Shown here: in pieces, positions 14,313 to 22,873 of the stretch
Position numbering within the stretch: the stretch's first letter is position 1
How the letters are laid out: the number at the start of each line of letters is the position of its first letter
From: Paulinella micropora
Lineage: Eukaryota > Cercozoa > Imbricatea > Euglyphida > Paulinellidae
Direction of reading: 5' to 3'
DNA length: 64,000 nucleotides
Assembly (NCBI GenBank): GCA_019918135.1
Contig: WBZZ01006529.1
Coordinates: 43,501-107,500, forward strand
Position numbers and translations under genes: made by a program
The notes under the pieces: generated by a model
Seen by the model: only the letters and a program-made list of their open reading frames with translations
Told to the model about the DNA's origin: nothing
The model's database searches: none

Positions 14313-17285
14313 TTATGTCCTTATATGGTATCCTCGCGGAATGCTATCATTATCAGTATAGAAATCTCGTCCGCACCATCTCGCCTTATTTACAACTTTT
14401 ACAACATTCTTTTGGTGTTGAATGCTAAAGTGTTCAATGTGTTGCTGTTTGCTGTTTCTGCTCGTGTGTATCTTCTTCATTATGAAGTCTCTTGTGTTTG
14501 TCAGGCTTTCGCCCTTGTCCATTAGTTCATATGAAGCAGGATTTAATTTCTTCAAGTCCAATCCTTTTCCTCTAAAGTGGAAATGTGTTTTATGTTGATT
14601 TTGACTAAAATCAACATTGTCTCCTTTCTTTATATACTCTAACATATACAATTTTGGTGCTACCCATATACCCCTTATTATTTTACAATTAGTTCCGAGG
14701 TCGTCATCCATTCCACCGATTGTTTTATCTCTAAATCTCTTTATACGTTCAATGTTTCTTACATGGCTTTGAATGCTATCTGTATCCGTATAATAATAGT
14801 CTCTGTCTGGGTTGTTGTCTGGGTTGGCTTCGGACATATACTTATACATAATTCGTCTGCTGTATGCTAAGATAAATGCCCCGCAGTGAGTAGGTTTTGT
14901 AATTTTTTCTTCTTTCAATTTGTCATCTCTTGGAATACCAGAAATTAACCATAATTCGCCATTAGCCTCTTCAAACTTTTCAATATCCGTTATCACGTGT
15001 TTAGCCCAGAATTTCCAATACTCGTGATTTTTTGTTATGAATTTGCTTACAGAATTAATCGGTCTTTGAATTGTCTTCCCGTATAAAGCATTCATAAATA
15101 ACTTTGCTAATAAATACTGCGGTGTTCCTTTCTTTGAATTTTGTTTTCGTTTGAATAACTCTAATATGTAATATTTGAATATTGGTTCAGCACCTTCCGA
15201 ATAATACCCATGATTAATTTTAACTTGGTAGCCGAGTTCAAGCATATCTTCAATATCTACAGAAGTGAGCCATTGGTCTTTCATATCTCTTAACTCCCAT
15301 TTTAGGCATCCTTTACTATCGCGAAAAGGTATGCGTGGGTGTAATAGATTTTTTGGAGATATGTAATCAACGTTATATATACCCATTTTCGCTTTCATTT
15401 CTCCTTCACATTTCTTGATTTCGCCCGTCATATAATTTTCAAGCATTGCCGTTGGATAAAGACTTACAACATCCGCATCAATAAGATAATCTTTAACCTC
15501 ATCAAAATCAATTTCACCATTTATGTATTGTTGATATTGCTCTGATATAAATCTCCTCTTGCTTGGATAAGTCCTTGCCCCATATAATGCTTTTCTAAAA
15601 TCCGCTTCTTGTTCTAACTTTGGAAGTTGAATTATGTATTGATTATCAATTTTCTTTTTCCAAAGATTAAAGGTTAAAGAAGACGTAGACATAAACTCTG
15701 ATAAGTTCGTTTTATGTTCTTCGTATATCGGTTTATTTAGTGTTTCGTATAGTTCCTTCAATCCCATAACATCTTTTTCTAAATACAATAAACATTCTTT
15801 TTTCATATCATCGTCCATTTCTTCCCATCGTTTCGCTTTTTCGTGGTCAAAATCACCTTTTAAAACATTACATCCCAAACTTTCAAGGTTCTTTTTAAGG
15901 CTTCCTTCTGTGTGCTTAGACAAGTCCCAGAATTTCATATTTTTGTATTCCATTGAAATTATCGCCCCGTTATTGATTAATGGAGTGCTTTTTATCTTTC
16001 TTTTAATAAACTCTTTTTGTAAGAAGTAATGGTCAAATTTACTACCATTAAAAGCATTAACATAAAATGTTGCTTTTGGTTTTCTTTTCGCTAAGTCTTC
16101 CGCATATTGAAAGATTATGTCAATGAGTTTTGAAATACAATCATCTCCAGCGACATATTTAAAACCAATATCCGCAATCGTATCACCTGCTATATACGGG
16201 GTATGGATTTCGTCCGCATTTCTGTATGTTTCTAAATCATAATGAAAAATCTCATCTTGATTATTATAACTCATCTCCTTAAAGGTTGTTAATAAACTAT
16301 TAACTTGGTTTTTCTTTTGTCTTAATTTCGCCATCGCGTAAGTCTGACGCTTAATATTACACTTATGATTATTGAAATAAGTTTTAAAGCAATCTTGACA
16401 CCTATTTTTATTCCTCTTTATAAAACCCATATAATGTCCATTACTTAGGTAGCAAAGCACATCCGCGGATACTAAAGGGTCTTCATAATTTTTAAATGTC
16501 TGTTTGCTTGTAGCGTCAGTCAATTCAAAATATTTCCCTTCAATACAATATTTTTTTAATATCTCATATCCAATTGAAAGCGGTATATATGAATTATTTT
16601 CAAGGTTAAATTCGCTTCTAATATCATTACAAACTTTTTTATTAAGTTTTGATTTTCCTTTTACTGGTAAATTTAGTATATCCTTAAAAACATAGAAGAA
16701 ACAATTATTATCCTTACTCCTTGGATTAATATGAATTCCTTCATCTGTTTTATGTTTCTTATCACTTCCTGAGAGATTACAACCGCCTCCGTCTTCCTGA
16801 ATAAATTCAATCCTCATAAATTGAATGAAGCGGTCGTATCCATTAGCGCTGGCTTCCAAATTTTCCTCATTGTATTGATAAATAGCATTAAATAAATTTT
16901 CAATGTCCTTTATCCTTACTGCGTTGAAAGTTTTCCATCTATAAAACTTTTCGTCATCAATATCAGTAATATAAGCAAACTTAACGTGAATACTCGCATT
17001 CTCCGTCATACCTCTGCTTTTAACATCTCTTACCGCTCTCATTATTGTAAAATCTATCTCATCCATATCATAGAAGTTGATATCAAGTTTTTTAAAGCGG
17101 TATGTGAGTGAATTTAAGGCTCTATTTCGCACTGGTCTTAACTCAATAAGTTTTACCTCTCGCTTCTTCGCTAATCTCGGACTTGTCCGAGATAGTGTCT
17201 TGGTTTCCCGCAAATGTGCTCTAGTCTTCAATAGTTCCCTCACATTTTCGCTTGGTCTCGGTGCTGATGGTAGGGGTGGTGGCAT
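14313..17285 (-). CDS. Protein-primed family B DNA polymerase
   Basis: A 990-residue pPolB with 3'-5' exonuclease and polymerase domains. Exo I is HYDLET (D350), Exo II NAFNGSKFD (D about 418), Exo III YLEKD (D505). Polymerase motif A is DVVSLYP (D605), motif B KLFMNALYG (about 727-735), motif C YTDTDS (D834, D836). Upstream of the exonuclease is the segment typical of Polinton and virophage polymerases: DNNCFFYVF, GHYMGF and a CQDCFKTYFNNHKC zinc-ribbon-like motif. It replicates linear viral DNA with a terminal-protein primer. The frame is open to 17378, but the first 31 codons are AT-rich leader-like sequence, so ATG 17285 (MPPPLPS) is preferred. A 9-2-9 palindrome lies in the N-terminal linker. 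Confidence 0.93.
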   Translation of the reverse strand: MPPPLPSAPRPSENVRELLKTRAHLRETKTLSRTSPRLAKKREVKLIELRPVRNRALNSLTYRFKKLDINFYDMDEIDFTIMRAVRDVKSRGMTENASIHVKFAYITDIDDEKFYRWKTFNAVRIKDIENLFNAIYQYNEENLEASANGYDRFIQFMRIEFIQEDGGGCNLSGSDKKHKTDEGIHINPRSKDNNCFFYVFKDILNLPVKGKSKLNKKVCNDIRSEFNLENNSYIPLSIGYEILKKYCIEGKYFELTDATSKQTFKNYEDPLVSADVLCYLSNGHYMGFIKRNKNRCQDCFKTYFNNHKCNIKRQTYAMAKLRQKKNQVNSLLTTFKEMSYNNQDEIFHYDLETYRNADEIHTPYIAGDTIADIGFKYVAGDDCISKLIDIIFQYAEDLAKRKPKATFYVNAFNGSKFDHYFLQKEFIKRKIKSTPLINNGAIISMEYKNMKFWDLSKHTEGSLKKNLESLGCNVLKGDFDHEKAKRWEEMDDDMKKECLLYLEKDVMGLKELYETLNKPIYEEHKTNLSEFMSTSSLTFNLWKKKIDNQYIIQLPKLEQEADFRKALYGARTYPSKRRFISEQYQQYINGEIDFDEVKDYLIDADVVSLYPTAMLENYMTGEIKKCEGEMKAKMGIYNVDYISPKNLLHPRIPFRDSKGCLKWELRDMKDQWLTSVDIEDMLELGYQVKINHGYYSEGAEPIFKYYILELFKRKQNSKKGTPQYLLAKLFMNALYGKTIQRPINSVSKFITKNHEYWKFWAKHVITDIEKFEEANGELWLISGIPRDDKLKEEKITKPTHCGAFILAYSRRIMYKYMSEANPDNNPDRDYYYTDTDSIQSHVRNIERIKRFRDKTIGGMDDDLGTNCKIIRGIWVAPKLYMLEYIKKGDNVDFSQNQHKTHFHFRGKGLDLKKLNPASYELMDKGESLTNTRDFIMKKIHTSRNSKQQHIEHFSIQHQKNVVKVVNKARWCGRDFYTDNDSIPRGYHIRT
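17174..17193. repeat. 9-2-9 palindrome in the polymerase N-terminus
   Basis: Perfect palindrome ATCTCGGAC-TT-GTCCGAGAT within the disordered, basic N-terminal region of the polymerase gene. It has the same arms as 4894-4913 and 7512-7531. Confidence 0.9.
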
Positions 17286-17360
17286 TATATCAAAGGAGAT
17301 ATAAAATATTAGAAAAATATTAAATTGTTTTACCGATATATATATATGAGAATGTCTTAC

Positions 17361-17375
17361 CTTTAACATGAAATT
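17361..17375. repeat. 15-bp direct repeat, copy 1
   Basis: CTTTAACATGAAATT. An identical copy lies exactly 300 bp away at 17661-17675. Both are in upstream regions of minus-strand genes (polymerase and the small gene), so they may be promoter elements. Confidence 0.6.
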
Positions 17376-17438
17376 CATAAAAAAGTTAAATTAACTTTTA
17401 AGTTGAAATAGCACATAAGACATTATAATGACTTTAAC

Positions 17439-17633
17439 TTATACTCCTATCTTCGTCGCGACGAAGATTGCCTTCATTTCTTCATATTCCTTCAGTTTTC
17501 TATTTCGTTCTTTTAATTGCTCCTTCCTCTTTTGATTAATTCCATCCTTATTTCTCTTATAATATGCGAGAGCCTTTTTGGAGTTGGCCTTTCGTTTGTC
17601 CTCAGGTGTGAGATATTTCTTGTGTCTTCCCAT
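17439..17633 (-). CDS. Small basic protein, possible DNA-binding
   Basis: From ATG 17633 it encodes about 64 residues: MGRHKKYLTPEDKRKANSKK, then a Lys/Arg/Tyr-rich helix (ALAYYKRNKDGINQKRK) and a charged coil. Short proteins starting 'MGR(H/P)(K/R)KYLTxEEK' are frequent in viruses of protists and look like nucleic-acid-binding helices. The frame is open further upstream to 17669, but the MGR start fits the family. The 3' end of the gene contains a perfect 20-bp palindrome (17449-17468). Function unknown. Confidence 0.6.
   Translation of the reverse strand: MGRHKKYLTPEDKRKANSKKALAYYKRNKDGINQKRKEQLKERNRKLKEYEEMKAIFVATKIGV
17449..17468. repeat. 9-2-9 palindrome at the end of the small basic gene
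   Basis: Perfect 20-bp palindrome ATCTTCGTC-GC-GACGAAGAT, which differs from the other family members inside the arms but keeps length and ATCT ends. It encodes the last residues of the protein. Confidence 0.85.
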
Positions 17634-17660
17634 GGTATATATTAGTAATATAATTTTACT

Positions 17661-17675
17661 CTTTAACATGAAATT
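17661..17675. repeat. 15-bp direct repeat, copy 2
   Basis: CTTTAACATGAAATT, identical to 17361-17375. It overlaps the stop codon of the gene at 17674-18104 and precedes the small basic gene. Confidence 0.6.
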
Positions 17676-18104
17676 AATTATTATAATACTTTTCTATATC
17701 GTCGTTTCTGCGACATATACGTTCAACTTTATGACCGCCTATCATAATCTCATCTCTCTCCGCGAAGAAATCTCTATGAAACTCTGTTTTTTCGTGTGTG
17801 TATTTGCCGTATATTCCAATAGTCTTACCACATACGCAAGTATATTTTTCTTTAATTTTTTGCTTTCTCCATTCTGATTTCTTTTGCTTTGCTAATTGCT
17901 TGTAATCTGTATTTTTATTATCTTCTTCGTATTTTGATAATACTTCCTTTTCGTAAAACTCCCTTGCTTGCTTTTCTGCTTCTTCCTTGGACCTATTTCT
18001 TGTTATAATATTTCTTTCTTCTTCTTCACACCATTCTCACACCATTTTATATAAACTCTATCTGTAGAGACATATACACCACCTTTCGTAATTTTTCTAA
18101 CCAT
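17674..18104 (-). pseudogene. Zinc-finger-like small viral protein broken by an 11-bp duplication
   Basis: ATG 18104 opens a frame (MVRKITKGGVYVSTDRVY) that stops after about 33 codons. The remainder is open in another frame down to TAA 17674-17676 and encodes a Lys/Glu coiled region followed by a C-x-C-G ... H ... H segment (YTCVCG, YTHEKTEFH), a probable zinc finger. At the junction the 11-bp string CACACCATTYT is present twice in tandem (18027-18037 and 18038-18048), and the extra 11 bp accounts for the frame change. It may act in DNA binding or transcription; that is inference. Confidence 0.6.
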
Positions 18105-18736
18105 TTTATATTAGACACTTTTTTATTTACTTAATAAGGAATTTAAAAGTGTCGGATATATACATATGTTTTCTCTAGGCGCGCGCGGTTGTGCTCTTTG
18201 GGGTGTTTTGATACTTCGTATTGATTTCGTTTTTATTTAAAAACCTAAAAAAAAAATTCTAAACTTTTTCTTGTTTTTATTTAAAAGCAAATAAAGAGGA
18301 AGAGAGATTTCTTTATTCTGTTTGCTTGTATTGATTTGAAAATTTGATTTTCTTATTTTGCTGTTTTGTGCTCTTGTATTGATTGTGCGGGAGATGTGTC
18401 TGGAAGGCTTATTTCGTTATCTACAACCCGTAGGAGGCGACGACGAAAAGTCGTTGCCGTACTACGGGTTATCAACTACTAGTCTGCATTTGTTTATATA
18501 CAATACAATTTGTGATTTGTTCCATGAGTATTCAACCCCAGACATGTTGCAAGACATACATGCTTTCTTATCCTTTCTGCGAAACAATTCATAATAATAG
18601 CTATTTTACCATCACAAGACAATATGCTATGCATTTTGGCCTCTGCATGAGCTAACTTTGATTGCACATCTGCATTTGTTATTTTCCTTGCATGGCGTTC
18701 GCATACACATTTCCCAATTGTACACCAGATAGACAA
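18105..18736. other. Right flank of the virus: AT-rich, no gene, possible terminus
   Basis: No credible gene. T-rich sequence holds three spaced copies of GTATTGATT (around 18218, 18328, 18375) and a GC-rich patch (CTAGGCGCGCGCGG near 18176). The right terminus of the virus probably lies between 18,105 and about 18,480, but its terminal repeat cannot be checked because the left end is outside the window. From about 18,490 the sequence leads into host tetranucleotide repeats. Confidence 0.4.
18425..18470. repeat. Strong 46-bp GC-rich hairpin near the presumed right end
   Basis: The outer arms AACCCGTAG (18425-18433) and CTACGGGTT (18462-18470) pair perfectly. The inner arms GGCGACGAC (18436-18444) and GTCGTTGCC (18450-18458) pair with one G-T, around a GAAAA loop. 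The GC-rich stem stands out in AT-rich surroundings. Confidence 0.75.
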
Positions 18737-18757
18737 ATACATACATACATACATACA

Positions 18758-18788
<31 letters not shown>

Positions 18789-18828
18789 GTACATACATAC
18801 ATATATACAGACATACATACATCATACA

Positions 18829-18860
<32 letters not shown>

Positions 18861-18890
18861 CATACATATGTACATACATACATACATACA

Positions 18891-18921
<31 letters not shown>

Positions 18922-19040
18922 GTACATACATACATACATACATACATACACACACACGCACACACACATATTATATATATATATATATAATATATATATA
19001 TATACATATATGCATACATACATACATACATACATACAAT
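18737..19040. repeat. (TACA)n tetranucleotide microsatellite
   Basis: Long near-perfect CATA/TACA array with interspersed CACA and a TATATA block around 18970-19010. Long ORFs in all frames (Tyr-Ile-His and Met-Tyr-Val-Cys runs) are by-products of the repeat. Confidence 0.95.
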
Positions 19041-19500
19041 GTTACCTACCTACCTACCTACCTACGTACTTGCCTACCGTACCTTAAACCTTACCTTACC
19101 TTACCTTACATTACATTACATTACATTACATTACATTACATTGTATTGGATTGAATTACATTACATTTCATTACATTACATTACATCGCATGACATGACA
19201 TGACATGACATAACATGACATGGCAAATGATGACATTACATGACATTACATGACGTTAAATTGCTTTGCATCACATCGCATTTTGCATTGCATGACATAC
19301 GTGATGTTGCATTAGATTACACTGCCCTACCTTGCAGTGTGTTATATTACATAAAATTAGATTACATAATCATAAACACATAACACAGCATAACACAACA
19401 TAACACAACATGACATAAATAAACATAACATAACATAACATAACATAACATAACAAAACATAACATAACATAACATAACATAACATGCCCTTACACGACG
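19041..19500. repeat. Pentanucleotide arrays (TACCT, TTACA, ATAAC)
   Basis: Successive arrays: TACCT (about 19045-19070), TTACA and CATGA variants (about 19095-19260), then ATAAC (about 19376-19490). Each grades into the next by single-base change, as expected for slippage-derived repeats. No gene. Confidence 0.9.
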
Positions 19501-19555
19501 TTACGTGGCATTGCATGACATTACATGACATGGCATTAGATTACATTACTGTAAC

Positions 19556-20460
19556 ACAGCATAGCCTAGCGTAGCCTTGCCTAGCCTAGCCTAGCCTAGC
19601 CTAGCCTAGCCTAGCCTAGCCTAGTAGCCTAGCATCAGCATCAGCATCAGCATCAGCAGCATAGCATAGCATAGCATCAGCATACCATCAGCATACCATC
19701 AGCATACCATCAGCATACCATCAGCATACCATTATCATAAGCAGACCATCAGCGTAATTTTATTAGCATCAGCATACCATCAGCATACCATCAGCATACC
19801 ATCAGCATACCATCAGCATATCATCAGCATATCATCAGCATAGCATCAGCATACCATCAGCATACCATCAGCATACCATCAGCATGCCATCAGCATACCG
19901 TCAGCATACCATCAGCATACCATCAGCATAGCATCAGCATATCATCAGCATATCATCAGCATGCCATCAGCATACCATCAGCATACCATCAGCATACCAT
20001 CAGCATACCATCAGCATACCATCAGCATACCATCAGCAGATCATCAGTATATCATCAGCATATCATCAGCATAGATAGCATCAGCAGAGATAGCATCAGC
20101 ATAGCATCAGCATAGCATCAGCATAGCTTCAGCATAGCATCAGAATAGCATCAGAATAGCATCGGCAGACCATCAGCATACCATCAACATAGCATCAGCA
20201 TAGCATCAGCATAGATAGCATCAGCATAGCATCAGCATACCATCAGCATACCATCAGCATACCATCAGCATAGCATAACTGACAGTATACCATCAGCATA
20301 CCATAGCATAGCATAACATAGCATAGCTTGCATCAGCATAGTATCAGCATAGCATAGCATCAGCAAAGCATAACACCAGCAAAGCATAACATAATATAAC
20401 GTAACATAAAATAACATGTTAACATAACATAACATAACATAACATAACATTACATTACAT
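19556..20460. repeat. CCTAG pentamers and long CATCAGCATAC 11-mer satellite
   Basis: (CCTAG)n at about 19560-19625, then about 750 bp of 11-bp CATCAGCATAC units with CATCAGCATAG/T variants to about 20380, then ATAAC/ATTAC pentamers to about 20460. No gene. Confidence 0.92.
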
Positions 20461-21150
20461 TACATAAGTTCCATAACGTGTTATGTTTTGTATATGTCAT
20501 GACATGTTTGTTATGTTATGTAATTCATTTATGCGTCGCGTGTGTCATGTTATGCTTTTGCATATGCTCAAGTTGTTTGTATTAGCTATGTTCTGATTTG
20601 CTATGTTCGGAAGTATTATTTCTTCTTATCTTGCTGTTTCTTCTCTTCTCTTTCCCACTGTTATTAAAACAATTTATTACCAATAAGCAATCATGCCGGC
20701 CCCGGTACTGCATGATAGTGTACGCGCCAGCCGGCGCTCCCGGATCAGTGACCGGCCAGTTGCACACACCGTCTACTATGATTAATGTCAGTTCCGAACT
20801 TGAGTTCAGAGTGAGTGCCTTATGACTTCAATATTCATCATCTGATATTTATATTACCAGTAACTTAAAAATCAATGCCAACATGTGAGAGTCTGCTGCT
20901 GGGCGGCGTTGCCATAAATGATTATTATCATAAATGATCATGAAATTAATGATACTATCATAAATGATACCATAAATGGTGAGATGAGTCATAAATGATA
21001 GACCATATTAATAAATGGTAACATTCATGCTGCCGTAAATGTTGCGACCATATATGATAGATCATAAATGCTACCATTCATGTTACCGGGCCATACATGC
21101 TACCATACATGATGCTCGCTGTTAAAGTCCAGCCTCACCTAACATGATGT
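20461..21150. other. Non-coding spacer with ATAAATG-type degenerate repeats
   Basis: 20461-20900 is unique low-information sequence without a convincing ORF. 20910-21110 holds degenerate units of CATAAATGATA/CATAAATGGTA type. It leads into the RING exon. Confidence 0.6.
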
Positions 21151-21153
21151 GAG

Positions 21154-21774
21154 ATGATGGCATGCTGCCGGGCCGCTTTGGTGTTGTTCCTGGCGCAGGT
21201 GACCGCGCTCAAGACAGATCTTGCTGAGGCTGATGCACGATTGGACTTGGACACCGCCACACTGCAGAGCGTGGGAGGCGAAGCGCTGCAGGCGCTGTTG
21301 GCTGCCAAACGCGAAGCCTTCAGCCAACGTTGGCGGCAGTGGAGCGAGGAGGAGCTGGCGGACTGGGTGGGGAGCCTGGAGCAGGGCCGATTCGCGCAGC
21401 TCGTGACCTGCTTCCGAGAAAACGGGATCGATGGGAAAGAGCTGGCCGCGCTCGAGAACATGACCAACCTAACAGATTGCGGGGTGAAACGACTGCCCGA
21501 CCGACGAGCCCTCTGGGTCCATCTGCGGCCTCTGCTGGGGCTGGACGCGGCAGGCAGGAGCAACAGCAAGGTGGCTCCTCAGGCAATACCCGAGCGGCCC
21601 GCGGCACCTGCGGACTGTGCCGTGTGCATGGCCCGACCGGTAGAGGTGGTGTTCGGGCCCTGCGGACATCGTTGCTGCTGCGCGGAGTGCGCGACAGAAC
21701 TGAGGCAAGGCGGCCGGCCTTGTCCGATCTGCCGCGTGAAGATCGAGAGCGTGGTCCAACGCGTATTTGATTAA
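21154..21774 (+). CDS. SAM-domain plus RING-finger protein (host; possibly last exon)
   Basis: A GC-rich ORF of 206 codons, unlike its AT-rich surroundings. Residues about 63-129 resemble a SAM domain (WSEEELADWVGSL, FRENGIDGKELAAL, LTDCGVKRLPDRRALW). Residues 155-197 form a C3HC4 RING: CAVC, PCGH, CAEC, CPIC. SAM-RING proteins act as oligomerising E3 ubiquitin ligases. A pyrimidine-rich stretch ending GCAG at about 21198 could be a splice acceptor, so codons before that may be intronic and this may be the terminal exon of a longer host gene. The stop TAA at 21772 is followed at once by a (TACA)n repeat. Confidence 0.65.
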   Translation: MMACCRAALVLFLAQVTALKTDLAEADARLDLDTATLQSVGGEALQALLAAKREAFSQRWRQWSEEELADWVGSLEQGRFAQLVTCFRENGIDGKELAALENMTNLTDCGVKRLPDRRALWVHLRPLLGLDAAGRSNSKVAPQAIPERPAAPADCAVCMARPVEVVFGPCGHRCCCAECATELRQGGRPCPICRVKIESVVQRVFD

Positions 21775-21819
21775 CTCGCTATACATACATACATACACTA
21801 CATGCACTACATATGTACA

Positions 21820-21850
<31 letters not shown>

Positions 21851-22087
21851 TGTAGGCATCACCCCCCGGATAGCCGGTAAAAAATACCTTTTCCTGGTGA
21901 CAGGTGCACCAGCTTGTTTTTCAGTATTATTTGTCCGGATTGGACCTGATGCCATTTTATTCCTGGTCTGTTGCCGTTTTCCTTTTTGGCTTCACTGAGC
22001 TAATATAACGAGACATCATTCTCATTCTTGAGGACTGTGTTTGGTTGTATTACCGACTTTTTACGAGCTCTCGTTGGGGGCATTACA
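21851..22087 (+). repeat. 5' LTR (237 bp)
   Basis: Begins TGTAGGCATCACCCCCC and ends GGGGGCATTACA. It is identical to the 3' LTR except for T versus C in CTAATAYAACG and C versus A in CGAGCTMTCG. Confidence 0.96.
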
Positions 22088-22089
22088 TT

Positions 22090-22107
22090 TGGAGTCCACA
22101 TCACTAG
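22090..22107 (+). promoter_or_regulatory. Putative tRNA primer-binding site
   Basis: TGGAGTCCACATCACTAG begins 2 bp after the 5' LTR, with the TGG expected from pairing to a tRNA 3' CCA end. The tRNA was not identified. Confidence 0.55.
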
Positions 22108-22873
22108 GGTGATTTCTTTCTGCTTTGCCACACAGGCAACAGAGTGAATTTTCACTGACCTGTCTCACACGGGGACGTCAGACGAAAACAAATACTCCAA
22201 CACAGCTCCCTCATAACTCTTTCACAAAACAAATAATTTGATTGGTCTCAAGCAGGTGTCTCGTACCCTCTAGCCCAATCAGTATCTGTGTGCTCACAAG
22301 GAGACATCAGATACAAACTCTCTGTCGTTCTTGCTGTTCTCACACAGAGACCAAGAAGAAGGAGGTGGACAGAAGAGTGAAGGAACACACACAAAACACA
22401 AACAAGCATAGGAACAGGAGCACAACACTCTACCCTTCTAGTTTGTGCATTTATCTGCATTATCTCACACATACGTCAGAGTATTTTTGCAACTCTCTGA
22501 TCGTTTTCTAAAGGTAGGTCTGAGAACCTATCCGACCGACTGTCGACTTCTCAAGGAGAGCTTTTCTAGCTTCTCTATTACTATCTGTGTGTAGGTCCAA
22601 GTGCCTCATACTAGATACAATATAGAAAAGAAGGAGGAGAAAGTAATCTGAGTAAGGAGAACAAGAAATCGGAGAAAGTCTCAAAGACTATTTTTCTCAA
22701 ACAAAAACAAACATACAAACAGTGTTTCATAGAGGACAGGGAATCTTATCCTACCCTCTCTATTAGTTTCTCTCTTCACTAGTCAATCGACTGAAGGAGG
22801 AACAGAACACAAACGAACAAAAACCAAACATAGGAGCTGACACTGTCCTCCTGTTGATCACTACTACGACATC
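22108..22873 (+). other. Retrotransposon 5' leader
   Basis: About 770 bp without a convincing ORF between primer-binding site and Gag start. It holds several short ORFs and purine-rich stretches and presumably contains packaging signals. Nothing further is recognisable. Confidence 0.6.

Larger units (their letters stand above)
1..18104. mobile_element. Endogenous virophage / Polinton-like virus (mavirus-like gene order), left end outside window
   Basis: This AT-rich block carries the full core set of a small integrating dsDNA virus: rve integrase, protein-primed PolB, packaging ATPase, adenain-like protease, penton and major capsid protein. Gene order on the plus strand is ATPase, small basic protein, protease, penton, MCP; integrase and polymerase are on the minus strand at opposite sides. 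Known biology: ATPase-protease-penton-MCP synteny with an rve integrase and pPolB is typical of mavirus-like virophages, while Polintons and Polinton-like viruses share the same genes in related orders. The MCP (483 codons) is shorter than mavirus or Polinton MCPs, so family placement is uncertain. No terminal inverted repeat can be confirmed because the left end is missing. Base composition and gene density change abruptly after about 18.1-18.5 kb. Confidence 0.9.

Noticed and set aside
17286-17378. Polymerase starting at 17378
   Set aside because: The extra 31 residues come from AT-rich upstream sequence containing TATATA and a 15-bp repeat. The MPPPLPS start at 17285 is more likely.
18494-19087. 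Tyr-Ile-His and Met-Tyr-Val-Cys ORFs
   Set aside because: Translation of a (TACA)n microsatellite.
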